Shown: positions 1-8,038 of the stretch, in pieces
How positions within the stretch are numbered: the first letter of the stretch is position 1
Layout: every line of letters begins with the position of its first letter
Assembly (NCBI GenBank): GCA_024641245.1
Contig: JAHEDK010000007.1
Coordinates: 37,471 to 101,470 of the forward strand
Reading direction: 5' to 3'
Length of the DNA: 64,000 nt
DNA from: Actinomycetes bacterium
GTDB taxonomy: Bacteria > Actinomycetota > Acidimicrobiia > Spongiisociales > JAHEDJ01
Position numbers and translations under genes: made by a program
The notes under the pieces: model-generated
What the model was told of the DNA's origin: nothing
Seen by the model: the letters and a program-made list of their open reading frames with translations, nothing else
Database searches by the model: none

Positions 1-903
1 GTTGGACAGTTTCAACCCGAACGTGAGATCGTGCGCGGCGGCGATCCGACGGAGATTGTGGAACATGGGGACGGCATCGACATACTTCAGGTCGTGTCCG
101 AAGGCTTCGTCGGGTATGGGCACGTCGTCGAACCCGAGGTCGTTGTTGACGATGCCGCGCACCCGGTCGGCCCCCAGCAGCGTCGGATTGCATTTGACCG
201 AAGTATGAAGGCGCCGCTCTTCGAGGAGGTAGGTGGTGATGCGCTCGATCTCGTCCGGGGGGCATCCGTGCATTGTCGACAGCGTGATGGTGTCGGAAAT
301 CATGGCCGGGATATCGAGATCTCGGACCTCCGGGTAGCGGCGAGCGACGATGTCTATGTAGGCGGGCAGGTAGGCCGATGCATCCCGCATCGTGTCGAGG
401 AACCATTGAACGTTCGGCTTGAGGATCCCTTCGAGGTTGTAGCCGACGCTCATGTTGAAGATCATTCCCGGGCGGTCTCCCGGAAAACCGAACTTGTGGT
501 GCAGTGCATGGATGAGTATCCAGGCCCTGAGGTACTCGTCGAACGACTCGTAGACTTTGAGCTCCTGAGACCACTCGACGTTGTAGCCCTCATCTTCGAT
601 GTCGATGCACGGCTTGTTGACGTCGAGTTCATCCAGTGTCTGGACGGTCTTCAGTTCGATGAAGCGTGCCCCGACCAGCCACGACACGATGATGTTTTGT
701 GCCATCTGGGTGTGTGGTCCCGCCGCCACACCGAATGGCGTTTCCAGGTCGTAGCCGTACTTGTCCAGTCGGAACCGATCGTCGCGATTCGGCACGAAGA
801 AGGCCGGTCGGGGTACGCCGAAGAGGGAGTCCTTTTGTTCGAGTTCGTCGAACACCCAGTCGGTCAGTTGCTCCATCGAGATCGGATGGAATCGATCAGA
901 CAT
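1..903 (-). CDS. ygfK: YgfK-like putative (selenate) reductase / glutamate synthase-like flavoprotein, N-terminal part only
   Basis: The gene enters from the left edge, so only the first 301 codons are present and the stop lies outside the window. It starts with ATG at 903 after a GAGGAG ribosome site. The translation matches the N-terminal part of the E. coli YgfK family by recognisable stretches: KPCIDIEDEGYNVEWS, FNMSVGYNLEG, TLSTMHGCPPDEIE and KCNPTLLG. YgfK proteins are about 1000 residues, with a dihydroorotate dehydrogenase-like barrel followed by iron-sulfur and FAD/NADPH domains, and they are genomically tied to selenium-dependent molybdenum hydroxylases. It lies 19 bp downstream of the ssnA-like gene, as in E. 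coli where ssnA and ygfK are adjacent. It probably passes electrons for the molybdenum hydroxylase. The substrate is unproven, and selenate reduction is only the family name. Confidence 0.88.
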   Translation of the reverse strand, partial: MSDRFHPISMEQLTDWVFDELEQKDSLFGVPRPAFFVPNRDDRFRLDKYGYDLETPFGVAAGPHTQMAQNIIVSWLVGARFIELKTVQTLDELDVNKPCIDIEDEGYNVEWSQELKVYESFDEYLRAWILIHALHHKFGFPGDRPGMIFNMSVGYNLEGILKPNVQWFLDTMRDASAYLPAYIDIVARRYPEVRDLDIPAMISDTITLSTMHGCPPDEIERITTYLLEERRLHTSVKCNPTLLGADRVRGIVNNDLGFDDVPIPDEAFGHDLKYVDAVPMFHNLRRIAAAHDLTFGLKLSN

Positions 904-922
904 CGTTTGGCTCCTCGTGCGT

Positions 923-1945
923 TCAGAGTCTTGAGTGAAGTCGGACTGCTTGCTCGGCAGCCCTGGCGCGAACCTCGTCTGCGTCGACCCGGGTCGGTTG
1001 GCCGTCGTCAAACACAATCTCGCCGTCGACCTTGACTTCCAACGGGCGAACGCCCGGGGTAAAGGCCAGATGCCAGGGGTCCATGGGGTCGTACGACCAG
1101 GTGACCTCGTCGTTGCGTGCCTCCGGCATCAGATCCCATCCGGTTTCGAGCCAGGACCAGGCGGTGTCGGGGCCGGCGGCCACGTCGACCGTTCGCTGCA
1201 TCACGTAAGCGAGGCGGAACGATTCGATCATGTTGGCACCGATGCCATCGGTACCGAGTGCCACCGGGTTGGAGAACCGGGCCGGGTCCGCGTACCCGAC
1301 TCCGTTGTTGAGGTTGGACCTGGGGTTGTGGAGGATCGTCCCGTGCAGGTGGTGATCGGTAGGGAGGTGAACGCAGTGGCTGAGCAACCAGTTGTCGCGG
1401 GTGAGGCCGGCCAGTCGGACCGGCGCATCCTTGTCTCCGACGCCTTCGGCGACGTGGATGTGAACGCCGACGCCGAGATCCGCAGCCAGATGTGCGGCAT
1501 TGCGGAGTGACTCGTCCGAACAGGTGAAGGCGGCATGAATCCCAACCAGCCCCTTCCCGCCTTCTCGAATGAACCGCTCGTTCTCTGCGAGGCCACGGCG
1601 GGCGCCGTCGGCCCCGTGACGATCGGTGATGCCGTAGGCGGGGAGCACCCGCACCCCTACCTCGGCGCAGGCGTCTGCGATGACGGTGAGGCTGCCTTCG
1701 ATGGCGTTGGGCGATTCGTGATGGTCGATGATGGCAGTGGTACCCGACTCGAGCGCTTCGAGGGCGCCGAGCATGGCCGACCAGCGAATCATCTCCAGGT
1801 CGAGGGCTGTGTCGAGTCGCCACCAGATTTGCTCGAGGATCTCCTGGAACGTGGTCGGCGTCTTGGGCGGCGGTGGCATCCCCCTGGCGAGTGCCGAGTA
1901 GAGGTGGTGGTGAGCACAGACCAGTCCGGGTGTTGTCGCCGTCAT
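923..1945 (-). CDS. ssnA: SsnA-like amidohydrolase lacking the N-terminal beta-sandwich
   Basis: This 340-residue protein is a metal-dependent amidohydrolase related to E. coli SsnA (about 440 residues). The metal-binding HxH motif occurs at residues 12-14 (AHHHLYS), directly after the start. Further matches are IDHHESPNAI, HIHVAEG, HNPRSNLNNGVGY and LGTDGIG. The start is well supported: GAGAGGAG sits 5-6 bases upstream of ATG, and an in-frame TGA lies five codons upstream, so no longer protein is encoded. The first 55-60 residues of the family, which build half of the beta-sandwich, are therefore absent. The region after the metal site is also compressed. It forms a leftward operon with ygfK and diverges from ygfM. 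The likely role is deamination or ring hydrolysis of a purine-like compound, inferred from context. Confidence 0.85.
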   Translation of the reverse strand: MTATTPGLVCAHHHLYSALARGMPPPPKTPTTFQEILEQIWWRLDTALDLEMIRWSAMLGALEALESGTTAIIDHHESPNAIEGSLTVIADACAEVGVRVLPAYGITDRHGADGARRGLAENERFIREGGKGLVGIHAAFTCSDESLRNAAHLAADLGVGVHIHVAEGVGDKDAPVRLAGLTRDNWLLSHCVHLPTDHHLHGTILHNPRSNLNNGVGYADPARFSNPVALGTDGIGANMIESFRLAYVMQRTVDVAAGPDTAWSWLETGWDLMPEARNDEVTWSYDPMDPWHLAFTPGVRPLEVKVDGEIVFDDGQPTRVDADEVRARAAEQAVRLHSRL

Positions 1946-2015
1946 ATCGCTCCTCTCTCAGTCAACAAGCTAGCGACATCCGGCACCCGAGCGGGCCTGA
2001 CCGGATCTGAAACGC

Positions 2016-2063
2016 TTTTCGCGCGGGGATCACGCCAAATACGGTGGGAATCCCGCGCGAAAA
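2016..2063. repeat. Inverted-repeat element copy A (TTTTCGCGCGGG / CCCGCGCGAAAA)
   Basis: Two perfectly complementary 12-bp arms (2016-2027 and 2052-2063) enclose a 24-bp spacer that contains ATACGGTGG. It lies in the divergent region between ssnA and ygfM, 55 bp before the ygfM start. A second copy with the same arms, same spacer length and same central motif is at 9128-9175. Candidate operator for a dedicated regulator, or a small palindromic repeat family; there is no U-tract to make it an ordinary terminator. Confidence 0.8.
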
Positions 2064-2118
2064 CGGTCGGGAGAGCGACCACTATCCTGAGCGGGTCGAA
2101 TGCGGGGTTCGGATATTA

Positions 2119-2853
2119 ATGATTAGCAGATACCACCGTCCGGCCAGCCTCGAGGAGGTCTTTGACCTTCTTGCCACGGACGGAGTCGCGTCGGTCCTGA
2201 TGGCCGGCGGAACCGTCGTCAATGCGACGGAATACCCGGATATCGAAGTCATAGACCTTCAGGATGTATGCCCCGATGCGATCGTCGAGTCAGGCGATCG
2301 CCTGGTGATCGGTGCGATGGCCCGGTTGCAGGACATTGTCGACAATGCCGGCGTACCTCCGCTGCTGCGGAAACTTGCCCACCGTGAAGGTCCGAACACA
2401 CTCAGGCATTCAGCAACGATCGGCGGGACCGTCGCCGGCGCAGATTGGGAGAGCGAATTGCTGGCCGGGTTGCTCGTTCACAGGGCGACGGCGGAAGTCC
2501 GACGGCGGGAAGGCTCGCTCACGATCGGGATCGCCGACCTCTTCGCCGATCCGGCGGCAAGCTCCGGTGGGATCATCGCCTCCATCTCGGTGGAGGTCGG
2601 CGGCGCCACTGCCGCAGCGAGAACCGGTCGTACTCCGGCCGACACGGCCATCGTGGCTGCCATTGGACGAGTTACTCGGGACGGTCTGCTGCTCGCTCTG
2701 ACGGGCGTCGCATCCACGCCCGTGCTCATCACCCGCGACGCCGTCGAGGCGCTCGTTCCGCCTGCCGATTTCCGGGGATCATCCGACTACCGGCGGAACC
2801 TCGCCCGTGTCCTGACCGGCCGGGTCGTCGATCAACTGGGAGGTGCCGTATGA
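2119..2853 (+). CDS. ygfM: Molybdopterin dehydrogenase FAD-binding subunit, YgfM-like
   Basis: The 244-residue protein resembles the FAD-binding (CoxM/XdhB-type) subunit of molybdenum hydroxylases. It begins RYHRPASLEEVFDLL, has the FAD-loop stretch MAGGTVVNA near residue 33, and carries the TLRHSATIGGTVAG motif that contacts the flavin. It is somewhat shorter than typical 280-290-residue members. ATG at 2119 is chosen because it starts directly before the conserved N-terminal strand. An in-frame ATG at 2044 would translate the palindromic element and is unlikely. Its stop overlaps the next start (ATGA), so it is translationally coupled to xdhD, matching the E. coli ygfM-xdhD order. It should transfer electrons between the molybdenum subunit and a nucleotide or quinone acceptor. 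Confidence 0.88.
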   Translation: MISRYHRPASLEEVFDLLATDGVASVLMAGGTVVNATEYPDIEVIDLQDVCPDAIVESGDRLVIGAMARLQDIVDNAGVPPLLRKLAHREGPNTLRHSATIGGTVAGADWESELLAGLLVHRATAEVRRREGSLTIGIADLFADPAASSGGIIASISVEVGGATAAARTGRTPADTAIVAAIGRVTRDGLLLALTGVASTPVLITRDAVEALVPPADFRGSSDYRRNLARVLTGRVVDQLGGAV

Positions 2854-5756
2854 ACATCTCCGTCACTCTCAACGGGGAGAATCGATCCTTCGAGTGTCGG
2901 CCGCACGAGTCGCTGCGAGCGATTCTCCGGCGAGACGGTCTCTTCAGCGTTCGTTTCGGGGCGGAGACCGGCGAGACCGGGGCGGATGCCGTCTTGCTCG
3001 ACGGACGCTTGGTTTCTTCAGAAATCCTGCTGGCTGCACAAGCCGACGGGCACACGATCGAAACGCTCGAAGGCCTCAATCGGCCGCGGGGACTGCACCC
3101 CATTCAGGAGGCGTTCGTCACGGCGGGTGCGATTCAGTCCGGCTACTCGACTCCGGCCATGATCCTGGCCGCCAAGGCGTTACTCGATCGCAACCCCGAT
3201 CCGACCGAAGTCGAGGTCCGGGACGCACTATCCGGCATTCTCGACCGCGAGACGGGCTATCTCCGTCCCGTCCACGCGGTGCTCCGAGCCGCCGCCATGC
3301 TGAGGGGAGAGACGCCGGCAGCAATCGAGCCGGCAGTGATTGACCCCCTCGTTGATCGGGGAGGGAACCCCGACTTCGAGAGAGTCGACCCTCCGCTCGA
3401 CCTTCCAGCCTTGGCACCCAGAGTCATCCCGAGCCCCGAGGTTCCAGAAACACAGGTGGTCGGCAAGTCCGAACGCAAGGTCGACGCCATCATGCTCGCC
3501 AAAGGCCACCCGGCGTTCGTCGATGACATCGAACTTCGGGGGATGCTCTACGCCAAGATGCTGTACAGCCCGTATGCTCACGCCCGGATCGTCAGCATCG
3601 ACGACTCCAAGGCCCGCGCCCTGCCCGGCGTTCGGGCCGTGCTCCACCACGAGAACGTGGCCCGGGTGCGCTACGCGTCGGGCGGTCAGAGCTATCCGAA
3701 TCCGCTGCCCTACGATCAGGTCAGCTTCGACAACAAGGTCCGGCACGTCGGCGACCGGGTCGCCGCGGTCGCGGCCGATTCGATCGAGATCGCAGAGGCG
3801 GCCGTCCGCCTGATCAACGTCGAGTACGAGGTGCTGCCTGCGGTCTACGACGAGAACGAGGCCATCTCCGGGAATGCTCCGATCATCCATGATGAGCCCG
3901 ACATGGAAGGCGCACACGACGCCTCGCGCAACATCGTGCATCACATCGAAGCTGAAGTAGGTGATGTCGCGGCGGGCCTGGCCGGCGCCGACCGTGTCTT
4001 TGAGCGGACCTTCCGGGTGCATCAGGTGCAGCAAGCGCCGATCGAGCCCCACATCGCGATCTCCTGGTTGGACAGTGACGAACGTCTCGTCATCAGGACC
4101 TCCACCCAGGTGCCGTTCCACGTCCGGCGCATGTTGGCGCCGCTGCTTGGTCTACCCATTCGACAGATTCGCATCATCAAGCCCCGGATCGGCGGGGGAT
4201 TCGGCGTGAAGCAGGAGATGCTGATCGAAGATATCGTGGGACATCTGACCCTGGCGACCGGGCGGCCGGTGCGTCTCGAGCTGAACCGGCAAGAGGAGTT
4301 CGTCTCGAGCAGAACCAGGCATCCGCAGACCATCACCTTCACGACGGGCGTCACGAACGACGGGACTCTGGTTGCGCAACAGATGAGGATGGTTGGCAAT
4401 ACCGGCCCCTATGGAACCCATGCGCTCACCGTGCAGATGGTGAGCGGCCTGCGTGGCCTAAGTTCGTACAACTGTCCCAACAAGAAATTCGACTGCGATG
4501 TCGCCTACACGAACGTACCCGTCGCCGGCGCATATCGCGGGTACGGTGCCCCGCAAGCCCTCTTCGCGCTCGAGTCGCACATGGAAGATATTGCCTCAGA
4601 ACTGGGTATCGATGTTCTCGCCTTCCGGCGCCGGAACTGGACGAAGGTCGGCGACCCGCTCGATGTAGCAGCCGAACTCGGTGAAGGGGCGGCCGAGATG
4701 AATTTCATCCCGGTGGTCACCTCGAGCGGTATGGACGAGTGCGTTGTTCAAGGCCAGCGGGCCGTTGAATGGCACCGCCGCTACGACCCCGAGTGGATTC
4801 GGCCGGCCGATCGGCCGCATATCCGGCGAGGCCTCGGCTTTGCCATGTGCATGCACGGCAGCGCGATCAGCGGCCTCGACATGGGAGGCGCCAGCCTCAA
4901 GATCAACGACGATGGCTCGTTTAATCTCCTGTTCGGCGCAACCGACCTCGGCACGGGCGCAGACACGATCCTGGCGCAGATCGCCGCTGAAGTGTTGGGA
5001 GTAGCCACCGAGGACATCATCGTCTACGCGGCCGACACAGACGTGACCCCCTTCGACGTGGGGGCGTACGCCTCGAGTACGACCTACGTATCGGGGATGG
5101 CGGTGAAGAAGGCTGCCGAGGACGTTCGCCGGCAAATCGCCGAACGGGCGGCGGTGATGCTCGACCTCGACTCACCGGGCGAGGTCGAGCTGCACGATCG
5201 AGGTGCCTTTGCGACCGACGGGCGGTCGGTGACCCTGGCCGAAGTGGCGCTGCACTCGCTCCACCAGGACAATCAGCACCAGATAATGGCCACGGCCTCG
5301 TACGTCGCCCCCGAATCGCCGCCGCCGTACGCAGCCCAGTTCGCCGAAGTCGAAGTCGACATCGAAACGGGGCAGGTCACCGTCAATGCCCTCGTGATGG
5401 CCGTCGACTGCGGGGTCCCGATCAACCCGATGACCTCTGCCGGGCAGGTGGAAGGCGGGATGATCCAGGCGCTCGGCTACGGCCATTGCGAAGAGATGGC
5501 CTTCGACGAGAACGGGCGGATGGTCAACGCTCGATTCGGGCCGTACAAGCTGTATCGCAGCGACGAGATGCCCAGAATCGAGGCCTACCTGGTTCAGACC
5601 ATGGAGAAGTCCGGACCGTTCGGAGCCAAGGCCATCGCCGAGATTCCGAAAGATGGGGTAGCTCCGGCCATCCGGAATGCCATCTTCAACGCCACGGGCC
5701 GTCAGATCGACAGCCTCCCGTTCACACCCGAACGGGTTTGGCGAGCATTGCAGTAG
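2850..5756 (+). CDS. xdhD: XdhD-type molybdenum hydroxylase: degenerate ferredoxin domain fused to molybdopterin-binding subunit
   Basis: The product is 968 residues: a 2Fe-2S ferredoxin-like domain (about 1-150) fused to the molybdopterin large subunit of the xanthine dehydrogenase family (about 170-968). All eight cysteines that would bind the two 2Fe-2S clusters are replaced. Positions 38, 43, 46 and 58 are A, T, D and E; positions 97 and 100 are Ser (QSGYSTPA); positions 132 and 134 are D and E (LDRETGY). The fold-defining residues around them remain. The Mo domain keeps RIGGGFGVKQ, GAYRGYGAPQ and the catalytic-Glu region AKAIAEIPKDG. E. coli XdhD is a similar fusion lacking these ligands, which supports orthology. 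It is coupled by overlap to ygfM and sits 4 bp before xdhC. The substrate is unknown, probably a purine or related heterocycle. Confidence 0.9.
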   Translation: MNISVTLNGENRSFECRPHESLRAILRRDGLFSVRFGAETGETGADAVLLDGRLVSSEILLAAQADGHTIETLEGLNRPRGLHPIQEAFVTAGAIQSGYSTPAMILAAKALLDRNPDPTEVEVRDALSGILDRETGYLRPVHAVLRAAAMLRGETPAAIEPAVIDPLVDRGGNPDFERVDPPLDLPALAPRVIPSPEVPETQVVGKSERKVDAIMLAKGHPAFVDDIELRGMLYAKMLYSPYAHARIVSIDDSKARALPGVRAVLHHENVARVRYASGGQSYPNPLPYDQVSFDNKVRHVGDRVAAVAADSIEIAEAAVRLINVEYEVLPAVYDENEAISGNAPIIHDEPDMEGAHDASRNIVHHIEAEVGDVAAGLAGADRVFERTFRVHQVQQAPIEPHIAISWLDSDERLVIRTSTQVPFHVRRMLAPLLGLPIRQIRIIKPRIGGGFGVKQEMLIEDIVGHLTLATGRPVRLELNRQEEFVSSRTRHPQTITFTTGVTNDGTLVAQQMRMVGNTGPYGTHALTVQMVSGLRGLSSYNCPNKKFDCDVAYTNVPVAGAYRGYGAPQALFALESHMEDIASELGIDVLAFRRRNWTKVGDPLDVAAELGEGAAEMNFIPVVTSSGMDECVVQGQRAVEWHRRYDPEWIRPADRPHIRRGLGFAMCMHGSAISGLDMGGASLKINDDGSFNLLFGATDLGTGADTILAQIAAEVLGVATEDIIVYAADTDVTPFDVGAYASSTTYVSGMAVKKAAEDVRRQIAERAAVMLDLDSPGEVELHDRGAFATDGRSVTLAEVALHSLHQDNQHQIMATASYVAPESPPPYAAQFAEVEVDIETGQVTVNALVMAVDCGVPINPMTSAGQVEGGMIQALGYGHCEEMAFDENGRMVNARFGPYKLYRSDEMPRIEAYLVQTMEKSGPFGAKAIAEIPKDGVAPAIRNAIFNATGRQIDSLPFTPERVWRALQ

Positions 5757-5760
5757 GACT

Positions 5761-6546
5761 GTGACCAACGACGGGCAGATGTTGAGGGAATTGGCCGCCG
5801 CCGTCGCCGGCGGGCGTCCGGTTACACAGGCGACGATCGTCGAGACGAACCGTTCCGTCCCCCGGCATGCCGGGGCGAAGATGCTCATCTTCGGCGACGG
5901 CGCCACGACCGGCACGGTCGGCGGCGGCGCGATGGAGGCCGCCGTCATTAGCGAGGCCCGTCAGGCACTCCGCACCGGGACACCGCGCCTGCTGGAATAC
6001 GATCTCGTGAACCCGGCCGAGGGAGATCCGGGTATCTGCGGCGGCACCGTCAAGATCTACCTGGAGCCATTCATGCCACCTCACACCGTCTACGTCATCG
6101 GATGCGGGCACGTCGGCAGTAGCGTCGTCGACCTGGCCCACTGGATCGGCTACCGCACGATTGCGATAGACGATCGCCGGGAGTTCCTCACCGAGGAAGC
6201 ACTGCCCAATGCCGATGTGCGATATCACGGACGGGTGGAGGCCGCCCTGGCCGCTCATCCCGTCACAGAGGATTCGTCGATCGTGGTGGTGACGCGCAGC
6301 ACGGATCTCGACGCGGCCGTCCTGCCGCGGGTGCTCGAAACGCCGGCCAGGTACATCGGCGTCATGGGCAGTAGGACCAGATGGCGCGCAACGCGAGACC
6401 GCCTGATATCCGGCGGCGTTGCCCCCGAGGAACTGGAGCGGGTGCATTCCCCGATCGGGCTCGAGGTCAATGCCGAGACCCTCGAAGAGATTGCGGTATC
6501 GATCATGTCCGAGGTGATCATGATCAACCGGTCGCCAGGTTCATGA
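5761..6546 (+). CDS. xdhC: XdhC/CoxI family molybdenum hydroxylase maturation protein
   Basis: The 261-residue product begins with GTG at 5761, four bases after the xdhD stop. It has the N-terminal XdhC/CoxI domain (ATIVETNRSVPRHAGAKM, GTVGGGAMEAAVI) and a C-terminal Rossmann-like domain (YVIGCGHVGSSVVDLA, then IDDRREFL and YIGVMGSRTR). Proteins of this family bind the molybdenum cofactor and help install the terminal sulfido (or selenido) ligand before cofactor insertion. Its stop overlaps the next start (ATGA). The position inside the xdhD-yqeB-yqeC operon makes it the dedicated cofactor chaperone for XdhD, and perhaps also for the xanthine dehydrogenase at 9180-11759. Confidence 0.9.
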   Translation: MTNDGQMLRELAAAVAGGRPVTQATIVETNRSVPRHAGAKMLIFGDGATTGTVGGGAMEAAVISEARQALRTGTPRLLEYDLVNPAEGDPGICGGTVKIYLEPFMPPHTVYVIGCGHVGSSVVDLAHWIGYRTIAIDDRREFLTEEALPNADVRYHGRVEAALAAHPVTEDSSIVVVTRSTDLDAAVLPRVLETPARYIGVMGSRTRWRATRDRLISGGVAPEELERVHSPIGLEVNAETLEEIAVSIMSEVIMINRSPGS

Positions 6547-7334
6547 TGCTGTTCTCCGACCACCTCGCAGTGGTCCGCGGCGGCGGCGATCTTGCCACCG
6601 GGGTCATCTACCGGCTTCACCAGGCCGGGTTCCCGATCATCGTGCTCGAACTGGCGCTGCCCCTTGCCATCAGACGCACCGTGGCTGTGTCATCCGCCGT
6701 GGCTACGGGAACCTTCAGGGTGGAGGACCTCCATGCGGTCCGGGCCGAGTCGGTTGAAGAGGCCGTCGATGTAGCGCGTACCTGGCAGATTCCCGTGCTG
6801 GTGAGCCCGACCATGCCTGCCCTCCCGGCCGCAGTCGTCGTGGATGCCAGGATGGCGAAACGCAACATCGACACCACGATCGACGACGCGCCGCTCGTGG
6901 TTGGATTGGGCCCCGGCTTCAGCGCCGGAGCAGATTGCCATGTTGTGATCGAGACGATGCGCGGCCACCGCCTGGGCCGAGTCATTCGGGATGGCGGTGC
7001 CGCAACCGACACGGGCGTTCCCGGACTCATCGGCGGAGAAGCGACATCCCGGGTCATCCGAGCAGCGCGGGCCGGTTCACTGAGCTGGTTGTCCTCGATC
7101 GGTGATTCGGTAGCCGCCGGTGAGAAACTCGGTGCCATCGATGGAACGGCGATCGAGGCACCGATCGGTGGTGTCGTTCGTGGATTGCTCGCCGAAGGCA
7201 TCGTTGCCCCGGGACTCAAGATCGCCGATATCGATCCGCGGGCAGACGCCGATGCTTGCTTCGAAATCTCGGACAAGTCCCTGGCCGTCGGTGGCGGCGC
7301 CCTTGAGGCGGTCCTGGCGTGGCTGAACACGTGA
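6543..7334 (+). CDS. yqeB: YqeB family selenium-dependent molybdenum hydroxylase accessory protein
   Basis: The 263-residue protein matches the YqeB / EF2563 family by VVRGGGDLATGVIYRLHQAG at the N-terminus, VGLGPGFSAGADCHVVIET in the middle and SIGDSVAAGEKLG near the end. This family is a genomic marker for selenium-dependent molybdenum hydroxylases (Haft and Self analysis of orphan SelD genomes). It is thought to act in maturation or in handling the labile selenium ligand; the biochemistry is not settled. ATG at 6543 overlaps the xdhC stop, and the yqeC start overlaps its own end, so the operon is tightly coupled. The window shows no selD, which should exist elsewhere in the genome. Confidence 0.88.
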   Translation: MMLFSDHLAVVRGGGDLATGVIYRLHQAGFPIIVLELALPLAIRRTVAVSSAVATGTFRVEDLHAVRAESVEEAVDVARTWQIPVLVSPTMPALPAAVVVDARMAKRNIDTTIDDAPLVVGLGPGFSAGADCHVVIETMRGHRLGRVIRDGGAATDTGVPGLIGGEATSRVIRAARAGSLSWLSSIGDSVAAGEKLGAIDGTAIEAPIGGVVRGLLAEGIVAPGLKIADIDPRADADACFEISDKSLAVGGGALEAVLAWLNT

Positions 7335-8038
7335 CCCTGGCAGATCGGCTGGGCCTCGAGAGCCGGGAACTTGTCTCGCTGGTTGGAGGCGGTGGCAAGT
7401 CGACGCTTCTCTTCCTGCTGGGACGTGAACTGGCGGCCGACGGTCGGCGAGTTGTGCTCACGACGACTACCAAGATGGGTCGCCGGCAGATCCACGACGT
7501 GCCGACCATCTGCGAATCCGTCGAATGTGCGGCCCACGCCCCGGGGGAAGCGGGGCCTATCATGTTGGTGAGGGGAGGCGACGCGCACAAGGTCACCGGC
7601 CCTTCACCTGAGGAACTCGACTCCCTGTTTGGTGGGGGGTCGGTCGACTTTCTAGTTGTTGAGGCAGACGGCGCCCACGGTCGGTCGCTCAAGGCTCCGG
7701 CTCTGCACGAGCCGGTGATTCCTTCTGCGTCGACGACCGTTGTCATCGCCATGGGCGTCGACGCGATCGGGCTGCGGCTCGATGAGGCGACCCACCGGGT
7801 GGAGAAGGCCATGGAGTTCAGCGGCGTCGGCGAAGCGCACATCCTGACGCCGGCCGATTGTGTGGGAATTCTCGCCCACCCGGCGGGGGCACTCAGGGCG
7901 GTCCCTCCGGAGTCCAGGGTGGTCGTTGCGTTGACCAAGGTACGACGGGGGGCCGATGATGCGGCCGTCGACGAGATTGCCCACCTACTGCGGGATCATG
8001 GTCGGTTTGATGGCATGGTGACGATCGAGGCGCGGTAG
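7319..8038 (+). CDS. yqeC: YqeC family putative selenium-dependent hydroxylase accessory protein (P-loop)
   Basis: The product is 239 residues from GTG at 7319, or 235 from GTG at 7331, which overlaps the yqeB stop as GTGA. The protein has a Walker A motif VGGGGKSTLLFLLG near residue 22, then LTTTTKMGR, and an acidic stretch VVEADGAHGRSLKAP. These are the signatures of the YqeC family, which co-occurs with YqeB and orphan SelD in genomes with selenium-dependent molybdenum hydroxylases. It is probably an ATPase or kinase-like maturation factor for the Se/Mo cofactor; its exact reaction is unknown. Its 3' end overlaps the convergent acr3 gene by 43 bp. Confidence 0.85.
   Translation: MAEHVTLADRLGLESRELVSLVGGGGKSTLLFLLGRELAADGRRVVLTTTTKMGRRQIHDVPTICESVECAAHAPGEAGPIMLVRGGDAHKVTGPSPEELDSLFGGGSVDFLVVEADGAHGRSLKAPALHEPVIPSASTTVVIAMGVDAIGLRLDEATHRVEKAMEFSGVGEAHILTPADCVGILAHPAGALRAVPPESRVVVALTKVRRGADDAAVDEIAHLLRDHGRFDGMVTIEAR

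Noticed and set aside
7319..8038. Large antisense and alternative-frame ORFs throughout the window as real overlapping genes
   Set aside because: High G+C content gives long spurious frames. They are Arg/Ser/Pro-rich, have no domain signals, and mirror the codon structure of the confirmed genes.
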